A DNA stretch of 64,000 nucleotides from NCBI GenBank assembly GCA_003612485.1, contig RAZA01000006.1, positions 124,001 to 188,000 of the forward strand, given 5' to 3'. Source of the stretch: a bacterium D16-50. Its GTDB lineage: Bacteria > Bacillota > Clostridia > Lachnospirales > Lachnospiraceae. This document shows, piece by piece, positions 41,525-51,658 of this stretch (within the stretch, counting starts at the first letter, position 1; every line of letters starts with the position of its first letter). A program made the position numbers and the translations under genes. Below the pieces are notes generated by a model. It had not been told where the DNA came from. It saw only the letters and a program-made list of their open reading frames with translations, and searched no databases.

Positions 41525-41553
41525 TTGCATAGGGCTGTCTTGGGTACTATAAT
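41525..41553 (+). promoter_or_regulatory. Sigma-A promoter of the acyltransferase gene
   Basis: TTGCAT (41525-41530) and TATAAT (41548-41553) are 17 bp apart. It is divergent from the kinase promoter. Confidence 0.65.
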
Positions 41554-41638
41554 GAAAAAAATAAGTTCTGGCAGGGCTGCCTAGGCCGGTATGGCGGTGT
41601 AGACGGTGTGGGCGGAACGGGGCAGGGAAAGAAGAAGT

Positions 41639-42724
41639 ATGAAAAAACGGGAAGTTTTTCTGGATGGACTGCGGGTGGCGGCCACTTGCGCAGTGGTGAT
41701 GCTGCACACCATCACGGGGGCCATGGACATTACGAACATGAGCGAGTACCCTTTGGAATGGAAGGTGTTTTTGGCAGGGCTGGATCTGCTCTGCTGGTGT
41801 GTCCCGGTTTTTTTGATGATATCGGGATACTTGTTTTTAAATCCGGCACGGGAGATAGGCATGGTGAAGATGCTGACGAAATACTGCAGAAGGATCCTAT
41901 TGGCTTTGTTTGTGTTCGGAGTGCCTTTTGCTCTGCTGGAACAGGTGGCCACGGAGAGGTGTCTCCGCCTTGACATGGTGGGCAGAGGAATCCTGATGGT
42001 GCTTCGGGGGGAGAGCTGGTCCCACATGTGGTATTTGTATAGAATTCTGTTCCTTTACCTGCTCACTCCGGCACTCAGGTGGTTTTTGACAAGGATTCCC
42101 GTATGGGGGGTATATCTGGTGCAGGGTCTGCTTCTTGCAGTCTGCAGCGGGCTGCCTTGTCTGTGCAGGGTGCTGGGACTGGGATGGGGTGACCAGCTGC
42201 CGGAGGAGGGAATCTATCTCTTCTATTATATATGCGGATATTTGTTTGCCGCAAAGGCCGGCAGCCCCCCAGCGGCTTGGAAAGAAAAAGGGGCTCCGGC
42301 CAAGGAAGGGGGGCGTCATACTTCCCGGAAGGTATGGGCAATGAGGGGCTTGTGCATATTTGCCCTCCTGCTTGCGGCGGGAGCCGTATATGGGCGGCTG
42401 TCGGGAAAATACACTCTGGTCATGGCGTACAACCATCCTATGACGGCGGCGTTTGCGCTTCTGATCTTTTGGCGCAGCATGTATTTCCGGTGGAATGTCC
42501 CCGGAAAGGGGGCCGTCTTGGAGAAGCTGGGCAGGCTTTCCTTTGCAGTGTACCTGGTGCATCCGGTGTTCCTGAATCTCACTTACAAATTCCTCCATGT
42601 GACGCCGCTCTCATTTCCGCTGGGGCTGTCGCTTCCGGTCTTTTTCATAGGAACGCTGCTTCTGGCCACGGGAACGGCATGGATTCTGCACCGTCTGCCG
42701 CCTATGAGAAAGTATGTGGTGTGA
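41639..42724 (+). CDS. Acyltransferase-3 family membrane protein
   Basis: The 361-residue protein has about ten membrane helices and the family start (REVFLDGLRVAATCAVVMLHT, with the catalytic-type His in VMLHT). ISGYLFLNPAR, MWYLYRILFLYLLTPAL and the C-terminal AVYLVHPVFLNL also match. Members move acetyl or succinyl groups onto cell-surface glycans or lipids. A Gly/Lys/Pro-rich cytoplasmic loop lies at about 210-235. The ATG at 41639 follows a purine-rich stretch (GGGAAAGAAGA). Its 3' end overlaps the convergent methyltransferase gene by 23 bp. Confidence 0.88.
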   Translation: MKKREVFLDGLRVAATCAVVMLHTITGAMDITNMSEYPLEWKVFLAGLDLLCWCVPVFLMISGYLFLNPAREIGMVKMLTKYCRRILLALFVFGVPFALLEQVATERCLRLDMVGRGILMVLRGESWSHMWYLYRILFLYLLTPALRWFLTRIPVWGVYLVQGLLLAVCSGLPCLCRVLGLGWGDQLPEEGIYLFYYICGYLFAAKAGSPPAAWKEKGAPAKEGGRHTSRKVWAMRGLCIFALLLAAGAVYGRLSGKYTLVMAYNHPMTAAFALLIFWRSMYFRWNVPGKGAVLEKLGRLSFAVYLVHPVFLNLTYKFLHVTPLSFPLGLSLPVFFIGTLLLATGTAWILHRLPPMRKYVV

Positions 42725-43655
42725 TGCGCTCCCAGCGTCCCGCCGCGCCGCAGGGCAGCACCAGACCGCTCTGTGTCACTGGGAGGCCGATTTCCGCTGC
42801 CTGAGCTTGTCCGCCCAAGGGTTTTGTGATCTCGCTGTTTAACATGTAGGACAGCACTGCAGGCTGCAGCCCGGTGGTGTAGGAGTTGATCAGGAAAAAT
42901 AGGGCGTTTCGGGACAAGAGCTTGGCTGCCAGTCCTAGAAAGGACCAGATATTGTCCTCCATCTTCCAGATCTCTCCCTTGGGGCCCCTGCCGTAGGAAG
43001 GGGGATCCATGATGATGCCGTCATAAGTGCTGCCCCGGCGAAGCTCGCGTTCCACGAATTTCACGCAGTCGTCAACCAGCCAGCGGATGGGGGCGTTTCC
43101 AAGTCCGGAAGCCTGTGCGTTCTCCTTGGCCCATGCCACCATTCCCTTGGAGGCATCCACATGGGTGACGCTGGCGCCTGCGGCCGCGGCTGCCAGAGTG
43201 GCGCCCCCGGTGTAAGCGAATAGGTTCAGAACCTTTATGGGGCCGTTTTGGCTGCGGCGGGCTCTCCGGATGATTCCGTAAAACCATTCCCAGTTGGCCG
43301 CCTGCTCCGGAAACAGTCCTGTGTGCTTGAAGCTGAAGGGCTTCAGCCGGAAGGTGAGACGGCTGCATTCTCTGGGCTGAGAGGAGTCGGAGGGGGCCAA
43401 AGAAGTCCCTTGATCTCCCAGAGAATAATGAATGCTCCACTCGTCAGGCAGCCGGAAGAATTCCCATTCTCCGCCGCCCTTGGCGCTCCTATGATAATGG
43501 GCGTTCCTGCTCTGCCAGCCTATATGTTTGCGGGGGGTGCTCCACAGCACCTGCGGGTCGGGACGCACCAGTATATATTCGCCCCATCGCTCCAGTTTCT
43601 CGCCGCCAGAGGCGTCCAGCACCTCATAATCCTTCCAATTGTCTGCAATCCACAT
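42702..43655 (-). CDS. Class I SAM-dependent (rRNA-type) methyltransferase
   Basis: The 317-residue protein has the SAM motif VLNLFAYTGGATLAAAAAGA, the motif II aspartate in VTHVDASKGMVAWAKENA and the catalytic-type DPPSYGRGPKGEIWK. These are features of RlmI/RlmK-like 23S rRNA cytosine-5 or guanine methyltransferases. The N-terminal ~110 residues are a beta-rich substrate domain (ILVRPDPQVLW). The exact modification cannot be fixed. GGAGG precedes the ATG. The gene stands alone, tail to tail with the acyltransferase. Confidence 0.85.
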   Translation of the reverse strand: MWIADNWKDYEVLDASGGEKLERWGEYILVRPDPQVLWSTPRKHIGWQSRNAHYHRSAKGGGEWEFFRLPDEWSIHYSLGDQGTSLAPSDSSQPRECSRLTFRLKPFSFKHTGLFPEQAANWEWFYGIIRRARRSQNGPIKVLNLFAYTGGATLAAAAAGASVTHVDASKGMVAWAKENAQASGLGNAPIRWLVDDCVKFVERELRRGSTYDGIIMDPPSYGRGPKGEIWKMEDNIWSFLGLAAKLLSRNALFFLINSYTTGLQPAVLSYMLNSEITKPLGGQAQAAEIGLPVTQSGLVLPCGAAGRWERITPHTFS

Positions 43656-43839
43656 TGATCTTTGCCTCCGTAGGTTCTATCTATAATATGAAAACACTTT
43701 AACATACAGAGTTTTCTTTTTCAATAAGATTTGTAGGAGTCTGAAGGGATCAGCCTTTGGTTCCTCTGTCCAGAGTGCCTGCGGCCTGAGATCCTTGCGC
43801 AGGAGAAAAAGCCGAAATGGTTTTTAACACTTCTGTCCC

Positions 43840-43868
43840 TTGACCTGCCATAAGCAGTCCATTACAAT
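43840..43868 (+). promoter_or_regulatory. Sigma-A promoter of lipoprotein paralogue 2
   Basis: TTGACC (43840-43845) and TACAAT (43863-43868) are 17 bp apart, 43 bp before the TTG start. Confidence 0.6.
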
Positions 43869-43911
43869 GGGAATAGACGTAAAAAAGAATTTTTTGCGGA
43901 GGTGAGTTGAT

Positions 43912-46179
43912 TTGAAGAGAGCTGACATGAGGAAACATAAAATGTGGAACTGGTGTAGATTATGGGGCTTCCTGCTTATAGGAATTCTTCTGGCAGGCTG
44001 CGGAAAAGAGCAGGAGGCTGAGAGCGGGAGCTTTGGAGGGGAGGTCTCCTCTTCCGTGCAGCAAACCGGGCTGGAAGCACTTTATGCGCAGTATTGCAGT
44101 GTTTCTATGGATAGCGCCCGTCTTGCGGTGAATGACAAAGTATCGGCAGGGGTGCTGGGGCAGCTGATCAAGATGAAATGTTTGGCGGCTAAGGGCGGAA
44201 TCTATGTGGCCGGGAGCAGGCTGAACCATGGGGAAGCGGAGCTGGCGGTCTATCAGATCGGGATGGATCGAACTCCCCGGCTGGCAATATCATATCCCGG
44301 GGAGGTGCTGGTGGCATGGAGCGCTTCGGGGGAGGAGATTGCCCTGCTCTGTATGCGTGGGGGCAATGGTGAAGGAAGTGATTCTGTACAATATAGTCTG
44401 CACAGCCTGCTTCTGGAAGAAGAGGGAGGTCTGAAAGAAACGGATGTCTGGACATTGACGGAGGAACTGGGACAAGCCAATATAGATGGCATGATCGCAG
44501 AGGAGGGGCGTCTGACATTTTGGGACGGAGGAGGCCGCGGCATGACGATGATAGATCTGGCATCGGGAGAGGCGGGCCTTTCTGTTTCGATGACGGAGAA
44601 TGTAGTGGCTGCGGCATATGGCAAGGAGGACGAGGTACTGATTTTGACGGCTGAAGGCAACTTATATTCCTATTCTTTTTTGACCGGGGGGCGAGAAATC
44701 AGAGGAGAGAGATTATTTGATCAAATCAAGGGGAGAGGGCATTATGCTATAGGCAATAGCGAAATCTATGTGGGAGGAAATTTGAGCCTATATGGGGTGC
44801 GGATAAGCGGGGGAGAAGAAAAAAGGCTGCTGGATTATGATCCCGGCATGAAAATGAGCAGCAGTCTATGGATTGATGAGGGGGCGGGAGAGGGATCTGC
44901 CGTATGCTGGGATGAGGAAAGCCGTCAGGTGTTCTGTTACTTCCTTTCCGCGGTGCCGGTGCCCGATGCAAGGGAAGGGCGCAGCATTGTGACGCTGGAG
45001 AATTATCGGGTAGACGATGAACTGAAGGCTGCTGCCGCGGACTTTAACCAGATCAGCGATAAGTACTGGGTGGAAATTGTGGAGGCCAAGGAAGATGAGA
45101 ATGCAAGCGATTACGATACTGGTTTTAAGACGCGCCTGATGGCGAAGCAGGGGCCGGATTTGCTGTTGGCTGCTGAGGGATTTGAGTTCAGTGATTATGT
45201 CAGGCAGGGGCTTTTGGAAGATTTGTCGGTTTATATACAGAGAGATTTACAGCCGGAGAATTATGTGAAATCAGCGATGGACGCTTATGAGAGGGACGGC
45301 GGCATCTATGCGCTGGGGAGCGGCTTTGGTCTGGAAGTACTGATGTTGGACGGCGAAATGACTGACTCTGCAAAGGGATTTGACCTAAGGAGCATATCTC
45401 AAATCATGGAGGAGGCAAAGCTGTCTGTGTTTATGCCGAATATGGAAAGGGATCGGCTGTTGGCTTTTTGCCTCGTAAGGCTTGACGGTGATTTTAGGGA
45501 GGAGAATGTGCGGGAGTGCATCTTATTTGCGGAGAAGTATGGGAGTGATCATGAAAACTACTCTGAAACATTTGAGGTGGGAAAAGAGGTTATGGCCGAG
45601 TGGGAGCGCATAGACACACCCTTGGACATTCCCGACCTGCAGGCATATTATGGAGATGGCATTGTTATGATCGGTAATATCATGGGCCATGAGGAGGAGT
45701 TTGAAATACTTTTTTCCCCTGAGGCGCTGAGTGTCAATAGCGCTTCAGAAAACAAGGAGGGCGCATGGGAGTTCATAAAGTTTATGCTGGGAGAAGAATA
45801 TCAGTTTTCTATGAAGGACAAGCTGCCCATGCGAAAGGATGCCTTTGACGCGATGCTGGCCAGCTATCAGCAGCCAAGAACCTTTGATATCTATATTGAA
45901 GAAAGCAATGAGATAGTAACTGTAAGCAGTATGTATTATCCGAAACGGCTCAGCAAAACGGGGATGGGAAACGGCATAGACGCAGTGACGCAGGAGCAGA
46001 CGAAGCTGCTGCGGGAGATGGTGGAAAAAGGTGTGGCGGGCAGCGCGGGAAGAGAGTTTGGTGCGGAAACGATTATATATGAAGAGGTTTCGGCTTATTT
46101 TGAAGGGAAGAGAAGTCTGGATCAGGTCATGGAGATTATCATGAACAGATTGGGGCTATATTTGGAGGAGAGGAGATAA
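43912..46179 (+). CDS. Large extracellular solute-binding lipoprotein (paralogue 2)
   Basis: The 755-residue protein has a lipoprotein signal with lipobox LLAGC (Cys30). Like the protein at 12586-14667 it has a beta-rich N-terminal half (about 60-360, short repeats such as GGIYVAGSRLNHGEAELAV) and a C-terminal solute-binding domain (about 365-740: ADFNQISDKYWVEIVEA, MAKQGPDLLLA, LLEDLSVYIQRD, NKEGAWEFIKFMLGEEYQ). It is orphaned from any ABC permease. The TTG start follows GGAGGTGAG; two later in-frame ATGs (43927, 43942) would also leave the signal peptide intact. It probably senses or captures a glycan or peptide at the surface. Confidence 0.75.
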   Translation: MKRADMRKHKMWNWCRLWGFLLIGILLAGCGKEQEAESGSFGGEVSSSVQQTGLEALYAQYCSVSMDSARLAVNDKVSAGVLGQLIKMKCLAAKGGIYVAGSRLNHGEAELAVYQIGMDRTPRLAISYPGEVLVAWSASGEEIALLCMRGGNGEGSDSVQYSLHSLLLEEEGGLKETDVWTLTEELGQANIDGMIAEEGRLTFWDGGGRGMTMIDLASGEAGLSVSMTENVVAAAYGKEDEVLILTAEGNLYSYSFLTGGREIRGERLFDQIKGRGHYAIGNSEIYVGGNLSLYGVRISGGEEKRLLDYDPGMKMSSSLWIDEGAGEGSAVCWDEESRQVFCYFLSAVPVPDAREGRSIVTLENYRVDDELKAAAADFNQISDKYWVEIVEAKEDENASDYDTGFKTRLMAKQGPDLLLAAEGFEFSDYVRQGLLEDLSVYIQRDLQPENYVKSAMDAYERDGGIYALGSGFGLEVLMLDGEMTDSAKGFDLRSISQIMEEAKLSVFMPNMERDRLLAFCLVRLDGDFREENVRECILFAEKYGSDHENYSETFEVGKEVMAEWERIDTPLDIPDLQAYYGDGIVMIGNIMGHEEEFEILFSPEALSVNSASENKEGAWEFIKFMLGEEYQFSMKDKLPMRKDAFDAMLASYQQPRTFDIYIEESNEIVTVSSMYYPKRLSKTGMGNGIDAVTQEQTKLLREMVEKGVAGSAGREFGAETIIYEEVSAYFEGKRSLDQVMEIIMNRLGLYLEERR

Positions 46180-46269
46180 GGCCCACATTGCAAAGGGATT
46201 CTTAGAAGCGCCTCTTGAGGAGAAAAATCCTTACGGGGCGCTCTGAGAGGGGCAAGTGTGGATTGTACT

Positions 46270-46350
46270 TAAAAAAATACAATAAAAATACAAAAAAACT
46301 TGCAAAACAGAAAAAAACACGTTGCAATCCTGAGAATTACCATGTATAAT
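46270..46350 (+). promoter_or_regulatory. S10 operon promoter with A-tract UP element
   Basis: TTGCAA (46322-46327) and TATAAT (46345-46350) are 17 bp apart. The 50 bases before it are phased A-tracts (46270-46320), typical of an UP element at very strong promoters. Confidence 0.75.
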
Positions 46351-46356
46351 AGTCTC

Positions 46357-46623
46357 GCTGTGGCATGATAGCTTTGAAGCGTGAGGTTGCTGACTGCCAG
46401 CAATGGCTGTCAGGTTTTCCGTGGAGCGAATGTCAAGTTAGAAAACTGACGACAAGTCACTGTACCGAGAATAAAGTGGGGGTCCGGATTCAGAATGGTT
46501 GCGCAGGAATTTAGGACACACACGGGAGAGTGTACAGTCACCGCTTGTCGTACTGGCAATGAAAAACGCAGGAGATGCGGATTTTCATTTCGTTAAAAGT
46601 GCGAAAAGGAGGCGACTTTTTTT
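46357..46623 (+). ncRNA. Structured leader of the S10 operon
   Basis: About 265 untranslated bases lie between the promoter and rpsJ. CTGACTGCCA (46390-46399) and TGGCTGTCAG (46404-46413) form a hairpin with one mismatch. A long-range helix joins CGACAAG/CTGTAC (46450-46465) with GTACAG/CTTGTCG (46532-46550). This suggests an autogenous ribosomal protein leader; S10 leaders in other bacteria bind L4. I could not match it to a named family. Confidence 0.5.
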
Positions 46624-46941
46624 ATGGCAAGTCAAGTAATGAGAATTACACTGAAGGCGTATGAGCATCAGCTGGTGGACGCGTCCGCCAAGAAGATCAT
46701 CGAGACTGTGAAGAAGACCGGATCCGAGGTGAGCGGCCCCGTGCCCCTTCCCACCAAGAAGGAGGTAGTGACCATCCTCAGGGCGGTACACAAGTACAAG
46801 GATTCCAGAGAGCAGTTCGAGCAGAGGACCCACAAGAGACTGATCGACATCATCGCACCGACCCAGAAGACAGTGGATGCATTGCAGAGACTGGAGATGC
46901 CTGCAGGTGTGTACATCGACATCAAAATGAAGACGAAGTAA
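46624..46941 (+). CDS. rpsJ: 30S ribosomal protein S10
   Basis: The 105-residue protein has the S10 signatures [31 protein letters not shown] and the C-terminal [14 protein letters not shown]. It is the first gene of the ribosomal superoperon. The ATG follows AAAGGAGGCGAC. S10 sits in the 30S head and also acts as NusE in antitermination. A 160-bp spacer with several hairpins separates it from rplC. Confidence 0.97.
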   Translation: MASQVMRITLKAYEHQLVDASAKKIIETVKKTGSEVSGPVPLPTKKEVVTILRAVHKYKDSREQFEQRTHKRLIDIIAPTQKTVDALQRLEMPAGVYIDIKMKTK

Positions 46942-47101
46942 TCAATTCAAAAACCTCTACTTAGACGTAAGAACGCATCTCTCTGCTTGAATGGAGAGGG
47001 ACGGGGAATTCTCCCTGAGAGAGCTTCCTGAGGCTGCGGCGCAACGGCGGTCTTGCGGTCCGCTATGTAGATGAAGCCCTATGGGCAGAAAGAGAGGAAA
47101 A

Positions 47102-47785
47102 ATGAAGAAAGCAATTTTGGCAACGAAAATCGGAATGACCCAGATCTTCTCCGATGGAGGCGTGCTGATTCCGGTGACGGTTCTTCAGGCAGGCCCCTGC
47201 GTGGTCACGCAGGTCAAGACCGTGGAGAACGACGGCTACAAGGCAGTTCAGGTGGGCTTTGTGGACAAGAAGGAGAGGATCATCAACAAGGACGCCAGCG
47301 GCAACAGGGAGATGATTCACCTCCACGGCGCAAACAAGCCGGAGATGGGACATTTCAAGAAGGCCGGCGTCAGCCCCAAGAGATATGTGCGCGAGTTCCG
47401 TTTCGAGAATTCCGAAGAGTACACTCTGGGAGCAGAGATCAAGGCCGATATCTTTGCACAAGGCGATAAGATAGATGCCACAGCCATTTCCAAAGGTAAA
47501 GGATTTCAGGGCACCATCAAGAGATTCGGACAGCATAGAGGACCTATGAAGCACGGCTCCAAGTTCCACCGCCATCAGGGTTCCAACGGCGCCTGCTCCT
47601 CCCCCAGCCGCGTGTTCAAGGGCAAGGGAATGCCCGGCCACATGGGCTGTGTGAAGAAGACGGTTCAGAATCTTGAGGTAGTGAGAGTGGATGCGGAGAA
47701 GAACCTGCTGTTGGTAAAGGGCTCCGTGCCCGGTCCCAAGAAGGGATTGGTAACCGTCAAAGAAACAGTCAAGGTTGAATGCTAG
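47102..47785 (+). CDS. rplC: 50S ribosomal protein L3
   Basis: The 227-residue protein begins [16 protein letters not shown] and has the L3 core [23 protein letters not shown] (split over the loop that reaches the peptidyl transferase centre) and [10 protein letters not shown]. The start at 47102 follows AGAGAGGAAAA; the upstream frame is not family-like. rplD follows after 26 bp. Confidence 0.97.
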   Translation: MKKAILATKIGMTQIFSDGGVLIPVTVLQAGPCVVTQVKTVENDGYKAVQVGFVDKKERIINKDASGNREMIHLHGANKPEMGHFKKAGVSPKRYVREFRFENSEEYTLGAEIKADIFAQGDKIDATAISKGKGFQGTIKRFGQHRGPMKHGSKFHRHQGSNGACSSPSRVFKGKGMPGHMGCVKKTVQNLEVVRVDAEKNLLLVKGSVPGPKKGLVTVKETVKVEC

Positions 47786-47811
47786 TATAGGGTGAAAGGA
47801 GGACCAATCGG

Positions 47812-48435
47812 ATGTCAAACGTATCTGTTTATAATATGGAAGGCAAGGAAGTCGGCACGATTGAGCTGGATGATGCAGTGTTCGGCGTGGAAGTGAACGA
47901 GCATCTGGTGCATATGGCCGTGGTGCAGCACCTTGCGAACAAGCGTCAGGGAACCCAGAAGGCCAAGACCCGCTCTGAGGTGTCCGGCGGCGGAAGGAAG
48001 CCCTGGAAGCAGAAGGGAACCGGCCATGCAAGGCAGGGATCCACGAGAGCTCCCCAGTGGAAAGGCGGCGGCGTAGTATTCGCGCCCGTGCCCAGAGATT
48101 ATTCCTTCAAGATCAACAAGAAGGAAAAGAGAGCTGCGCTGAAGTCGGCGCTGACCAGCAAGGTTCAGAGCAACAACCTGATCGTGCTGGATGAGCTGAA
48201 GCTGGACGAGATCAAGACCAAGAGCTTTTTGGCAGTGATGAACAACCTGAAGGTGCAGAAGGGTCTGGTGGTTATGGCCGGAGACAACAACGGCAACGTG
48301 ATTCTGTCCGCAAGGAATGTGCCGGACATTGACACCGCAAGGGCGGACATGATCAATGTCTACGATATCATGAAGGCGAAGACACTGGTACTGACCAAGG
48401 ATGCCGTTACGAAAATTCAGGAGGTGTACGCATAA
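47812..48435 (+). CDS. rplD: 50S ribosomal protein L4
   Basis: The 207-residue protein has the L4 loop [20 protein letters not shown] and [15 protein letters not shown] that lines the exit tunnel. In other bacteria L4 represses the S10 operon by binding its leader, relevant to the structured leader upstream. Its stop overlaps the rplW start (TAATG). Confidence 0.97.
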   Translation: MSNVSVYNMEGKEVGTIELDDAVFGVEVNEHLVHMAVVQHLANKRQGTQKAKTRSEVSGGGRKPWKQKGTGHARQGSTRAPQWKGGGVVFAPVPRDYSFKINKKEKRAALKSALTSKVQSNNLIVLDELKLDEIKTKSFLAVMNNLKVQKGLVVMAGDNNGNVILSARNVPDIDTARADMINVYDIMKAKTLVLTKDAVTKIQEVYA

Positions 48436-48734
48436 TGGCTGATATTAAATACTATGACGTGATCCTCAAGCCGGTGATCACCGAGCGGAGCATGGCAGGC
48501 ATGGGAAATAAGGAGTATACCTTCCTTGTGCATCCCGAGGCAAACAAGACCATGATCAAGGAAGCTGTCCAGAAGATGTTTGACGGCGTGAAGGTAGAGC
48601 GCGTCAACACCATGAACTATGACGGCAAGAAGAAGAGACGGGGCATGACGGAGGGCAGGACCGCCAAGACCAAGAAGGCCATCGTCAAGCTTACCGCAGA
48701 CAGCAAGGATATCGAGATATTCTCGGGCTTATGA
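48435..48734 (+). CDS. rplW: 50S ribosomal protein L23
   Basis: The 99-residue protein carries [34 protein letters not shown] and the loop [12 protein letters not shown]. It lies at the tunnel exit and docks trigger factor and SRP. Coupled to rplD; a 114-bp spacer precedes rplB. Confidence 0.97.
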   Translation: MADIKYYDVILKPVITERSMAGMGNKEYTFLVHPEANKTMIKEAVQKMFDGVKVERVNTMNYDGKKKRRGMTEGRTAKTKKAIVKLTADSKDIEIFSGL

Positions 48735-48848
48735 TCGGGATTCGGCGGAGAACCTAGAGGGGCTTTCCGGCCGTAACTGATCAGGATTTAGGTATGCGGC
48801 ACAGATAAGCGGCTGCGCAAAGAATCGAAGAAAAGGAGATATACGACA

Positions 48849-49691
48849 ATGGGTATCAAAACATACAAGCCATATACACCTTCCAGAAGGCATATGACCG
48901 GCTCCGATTTCTCGGAGATCACGAAAAAGACCCCTGAGAAGAGCTTGTGCGTGGCTTTGAAGAAGCATTCCGGACGCAACAATCAGGGCAAGATCACCGT
49001 TAGGCATCGGGGCGGCGGTGAGAGAAGAAAGTATAGGCTGGTTGATTTCAAGAGAAACAAGGACGGCGTAGTGGCAACCGTGAAGGGCATCGAATACGAT
49101 CCCAACAGATCCGCCAACATCGCGCTGATCTGCTATCAGGACGGTGAGAAGTCCTATATTCTGGCTCCTCAGGGCCTGACCGACGGAATGAAGGTCATGA
49201 ACGGACCTCAAGCCGAGGTGAGAGTGGGCAACTGCCTCCCTCTGTCGGAGATTCCCGTAGGTACTCAGGTACACAATATCGAGCTTACTCCCGGCAAGGG
49301 CGGACAGCTGGCCCGCTCCGCAGGCAACAGCGCACAGCTGATGGCTAAGGAGGGCAGGTACGCAACGCTGCGTCTTCCTTCCGGAGAGATGAGAATGGTG
49401 CTTCTGGGCTGCAGAGCCACAGTGGGCGTGGTCGGAAATGCTGATCATAACCTGATCAACATCGGTAAGGCAGGGCGCAAGCGCCATATGGGCTTCCGTC
49501 CCACGGTTCGCGGTTCCGTCATGAACCCTAACGACCATCCTCACGGCGGCGGCGAAGGCAAGACGGGCATCGGACGTCCCGGCCCTTGCACTCCTTGGGG
49601 CAAGCCGGCGCTGGGCTACAAGACCCGCAAGCCCAAGAAGGCTTCCAACAAGCTGATTGTAAGAAGACGTGACGGCAGGGCGATCAAATAA
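48849..49691 (+). CDS. rplB: 50S ribosomal protein L2
   Basis: The 280-residue protein begins [20 protein letters not shown] and has [16 protein letters not shown], the conserved [17 protein letters not shown] (functional His) and the C-terminal [12 protein letters not shown]. It is needed for subunit joining and peptidyl transfer. Confidence 0.98.
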   Translation: MGIKTYKPYTPSRRHMTGSDFSEITKKTPEKSLCVALKKHSGRNNQGKITVRHRGGGERRKYRLVDFKRNKDGVVATVKGIEYDPNRSANIALICYQDGEKSYILAPQGLTDGMKVMNGPQAEVRVGNCLPLSEIPVGTQVHNIELTPGKGGQLARSAGNSAQLMAKEGRYATLRLPSGEMRMVLLGCRATVGVVGNADHNLINIGKAGRKRHMGFRPTVRGSVMNPNDHPHGGGEGKTGIGRPGPCTPWGKPALGYKTRKPKKASNKLIVRRRDGRAIK

Positions 49692-49706
49692 TGAGGAGGA
49701 AATACA

Positions 49707-49988
49707 ATGGCTAGATCACTTAAAAAAGGACCTTTCGCAGATGAAAGCCTGTTAAAGAAAATAGATGCTTTGAACGCTTCCGGACAGAAGCAGGTCGTCA
49801 AGACCTGGTCCCGTCGTTCCACGATTTTCCCTTCCTTCGTGGGACACACAATCGCAGTGCATGACGGCAGGAAGCATGTTCCGGTGTATGTCACCGAGGA
49901 CATGGTCGGCCACAAGCTTGGAGAATTCGTCGCAACCAGAACCTTCCGTGGTCACGGAAAGGACGAGAAGAAGTCTAAGGTCAGGTAA
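49707..49988 (+). CDS. rpsS: 30S ribosomal protein S19
   Basis: The 93-residue protein has [39 protein letters not shown] and [16 protein letters not shown]. Its 3' end sequence appears to be echoed twice in the following 169-bp spacer before rplV. Confidence 0.98.
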   Translation: MARSLKKGPFADESLLKKIDALNASGQKQVVKTWSRRSTIFPSFVGHTIAVHDGRKHVPVYVTEDMVGHKLGEFVATRTFRGHGKDEKKSKVR

Positions 49989-50134
49989 TGACCGGGGAGC
50001 TTCCCCGCGTGGCAGCCGCCACGGCGCGGCCGCTGTGCGGCTGCAGGAGGCGGTCCAAGGTCAGGCAACTGCCTAAGGTGCTTCCTCGTGGCTGCTGCCG
50101 CGAGGGTGACGGGAAGAAATCCAAGGCCGGGTAA
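49974..50134 (+). repeat. Degenerate repeats of the rpsS 3' end in the rpsS-rplV spacer
   Basis: The last codons of rpsS (TCTAAGGTCAGGTAA, 49974-49988) recur as TCCAAGGTCAGGCAA (50054-50068) and TCCAAGGCCGGGTAA (50120-50134). Copies are 80 and 66 bp apart and the intervening sequence is also alike, with GC-rich hairpins such as CGTGGC/GCCACG and CCTCGTGG/CCGCGAGG. Confidence 0.65.
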
Positions 50135-50157
50135 TATGATAAGGAGGATATAAATCT

Positions 50158-50547
50158 ATGGCTAAGGGACATAGAAGTCAAATCAAGAGAGAGAGAAATG
50201 CCCAGAAGGATACAAGGCCTTCGGCAAAGCTGTCTTATGCGAGAGTGTCCGTGCAGAAGGCATGCTTCGTGTTGGATGCCATCAGGGGCAAGAATGTAGA
50301 GACGGCGCTTGCCATTTTGCACTACAATCCCAGATACGCTTCCAGCCTTATCAAGAAGCTGCTTGAATCGGCTATTGCAAATGCTGAGAACAACAATGGC
50401 ATGAATAGGGACAATCTCTATATCGCAGAGTGTTATGCGAATAAGGGGCCTACCATGAAGCGCATCCATCCCAGAGCTCGGGGCATGGCATATCGGATCG
50501 AAAAGAGAAGCAGCCATATCACCATCGTGCTGGATGAGAAGCAGTAG
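50158..50547 (+). CDS. rplV: 50S ribosomal protein L22
   Basis: The 129-residue protein has RPSAKLSYARVSVQKACFVLDAIRGK over the first helices and the tunnel hairpin PTMKRIHPRARGMAYRIEKRSSHI. AAGGAGG precedes the ATG. rpsC follows after 20 bp. Confidence 0.97.
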   Translation: MAKGHRSQIKRERNAQKDTRPSAKLSYARVSVQKACFVLDAIRGKNVETALAILHYNPRYASSLIKKLLESAIANAENNNGMNRDNLYIAECYANKGPTMKRIHPRARGMAYRIEKRSSHITIVLDEKQ

Positions 50548-50567
50548 GGAAAGGAGCGAACAAATAA

Positions 50568-51227
50568 ATGGGACAGAAAGTTAATCCTCATGGCTTAAGA
50601 GTCGGAGTTATCAAAGAGTGGGATTCCAGATGGTATGCCGAGAACGATTTCGCAGACTATCTGGTGGAAGATTACAAGATCAGAAAGTATCTGAAGGATA
50701 AGCTGAACAGCGCAGGCGTATCGAAGATCGAGATCGAGAGAGCCTCCGACAGAGTCAGGGTCATCATCCACACGGCAAAGCCCGGCGTGATCATCGGCAA
50801 GGGCGGCGCTGAGATCGAGGTTACAAAGAACCAGCTTTCCAAGCTGACCGACAAGAAGGTGCTGATCGACATCAAGGAGATCAAGAAGCCCGACAAGGAT
50901 GCCCAGCTTGTGGCGGAGAACATCGCGCAGCAGCTGGAGAACCGTGTGTCCTTCAGGCGTGCCATGAAATCCTGCATGGGCAGAACCATGAAGTCCGGCG
51001 CGCTGGGAATCAAGACCTGCTGTTCCGGCCGTCTGGGCGGTGCCGACATCGCCAGAGCAGAGTTCTACAGCGAGGGAACCATTCCTCTTCAGACCCTGAG
51101 GGCGGACATTGATTACGGATTCGCAGAGGCGGACACCACCTACGGCAAAGTCGGAGTCAAGGTATGGATCTACAAAGGCGAGATACTTCCTACAAAAGGA
51201 AACCAGACGGAAGGGAGTGATAGATAA
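50568..51227 (+). CDS. rpsC: 30S ribosomal protein S3
   Basis: The 219-residue protein has [20 protein letters not shown], the KH motif [11 protein letters not shown] and [17 protein letters not shown]. It forms part of the mRNA entry. Its stop overlaps the rplP start. Confidence 0.98.
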   Translation: MGQKVNPHGLRVGVIKEWDSRWYAENDFADYLVEDYKIRKYLKDKLNSAGVSKIEIERASDRVRVIIHTAKPGVIIGKGGAEIEVTKNQLSKLTDKKVLIDIKEIKKPDKDAQLVAENIAQQLENRVSFRRAMKSCMGRTMKSGALGIKTCCSGRLGGADIARAEFYSEGTIPLQTLRADIDYGFAEADTTYGKVGVKVWIYKGEILPTKGNQTEGSDR

Positions 51228-51658
51228 TGTTAATGCCTAAAAGAGTAAAGCATCGCAAGCAGTTCCGCGGCAGCATCAGAGGCAAGGCTTCCAGAGGAAA
51301 CAAGATCACCTACGGTGAGTACGGCTTGGTAGCCATGGAGCCCTGCTGGATCAAGTCCAATCAGATCGAGGCGGCCCGTATTGCGCTTACCCGTTATACC
51401 AAGCGTAACGGTCAGGTATGGATCAAGATATTCCCCGACAAGCCTATTACGGCGAAGCCTGCCGAGACCCGTATGGGTTCCGGAAAGGGGTCCGTGGAGT
51501 ATTGGGTAGCAGTTGTCAAGCCCGGCCGTGTGCTGTTCGAGATTGCCGGCGTTCCCGAGGATCAGGCAAAAGAAGCGCTGCGTCTGGCAATGCACAAGCT
51601 TCCCTGCAAGTGCAAAATCGTTTCTAAAGCAGATTTGGAAGGCGGTGTAGAAGAATGA
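51227..51658 (+). CDS. rplP: 50S ribosomal protein L16
   Basis: The 143-residue protein begins [15 protein letters not shown] and has [20 protein letters not shown] and [22 protein letters not shown]. The first ATG is used because it overlaps the rpsC stop; the ATG at 51233 is an alternative. It overlaps rpmC by ATGA. Confidence 0.97.
   Translation: MLMPKRVKHRKQFRGSIRGKASRGNKITYGEYGLVAMEPCWIKSNQIEAARIALTRYTKRNGQVWIKIFPDKPITAKPAETRMGSGKGSVEYWVAVVKPGRVLFEIAGVPEDQAKEALRLAMHKLPCKCKIVSKADLEGGVEE

Noticed and set aside
46357..46623. T-box riboswitch in front of rpsJ
   Set aside because: No TGG(A/T) antiterminator bulge, specifier-loop features or terminator were seen; the gene class also does not fit.
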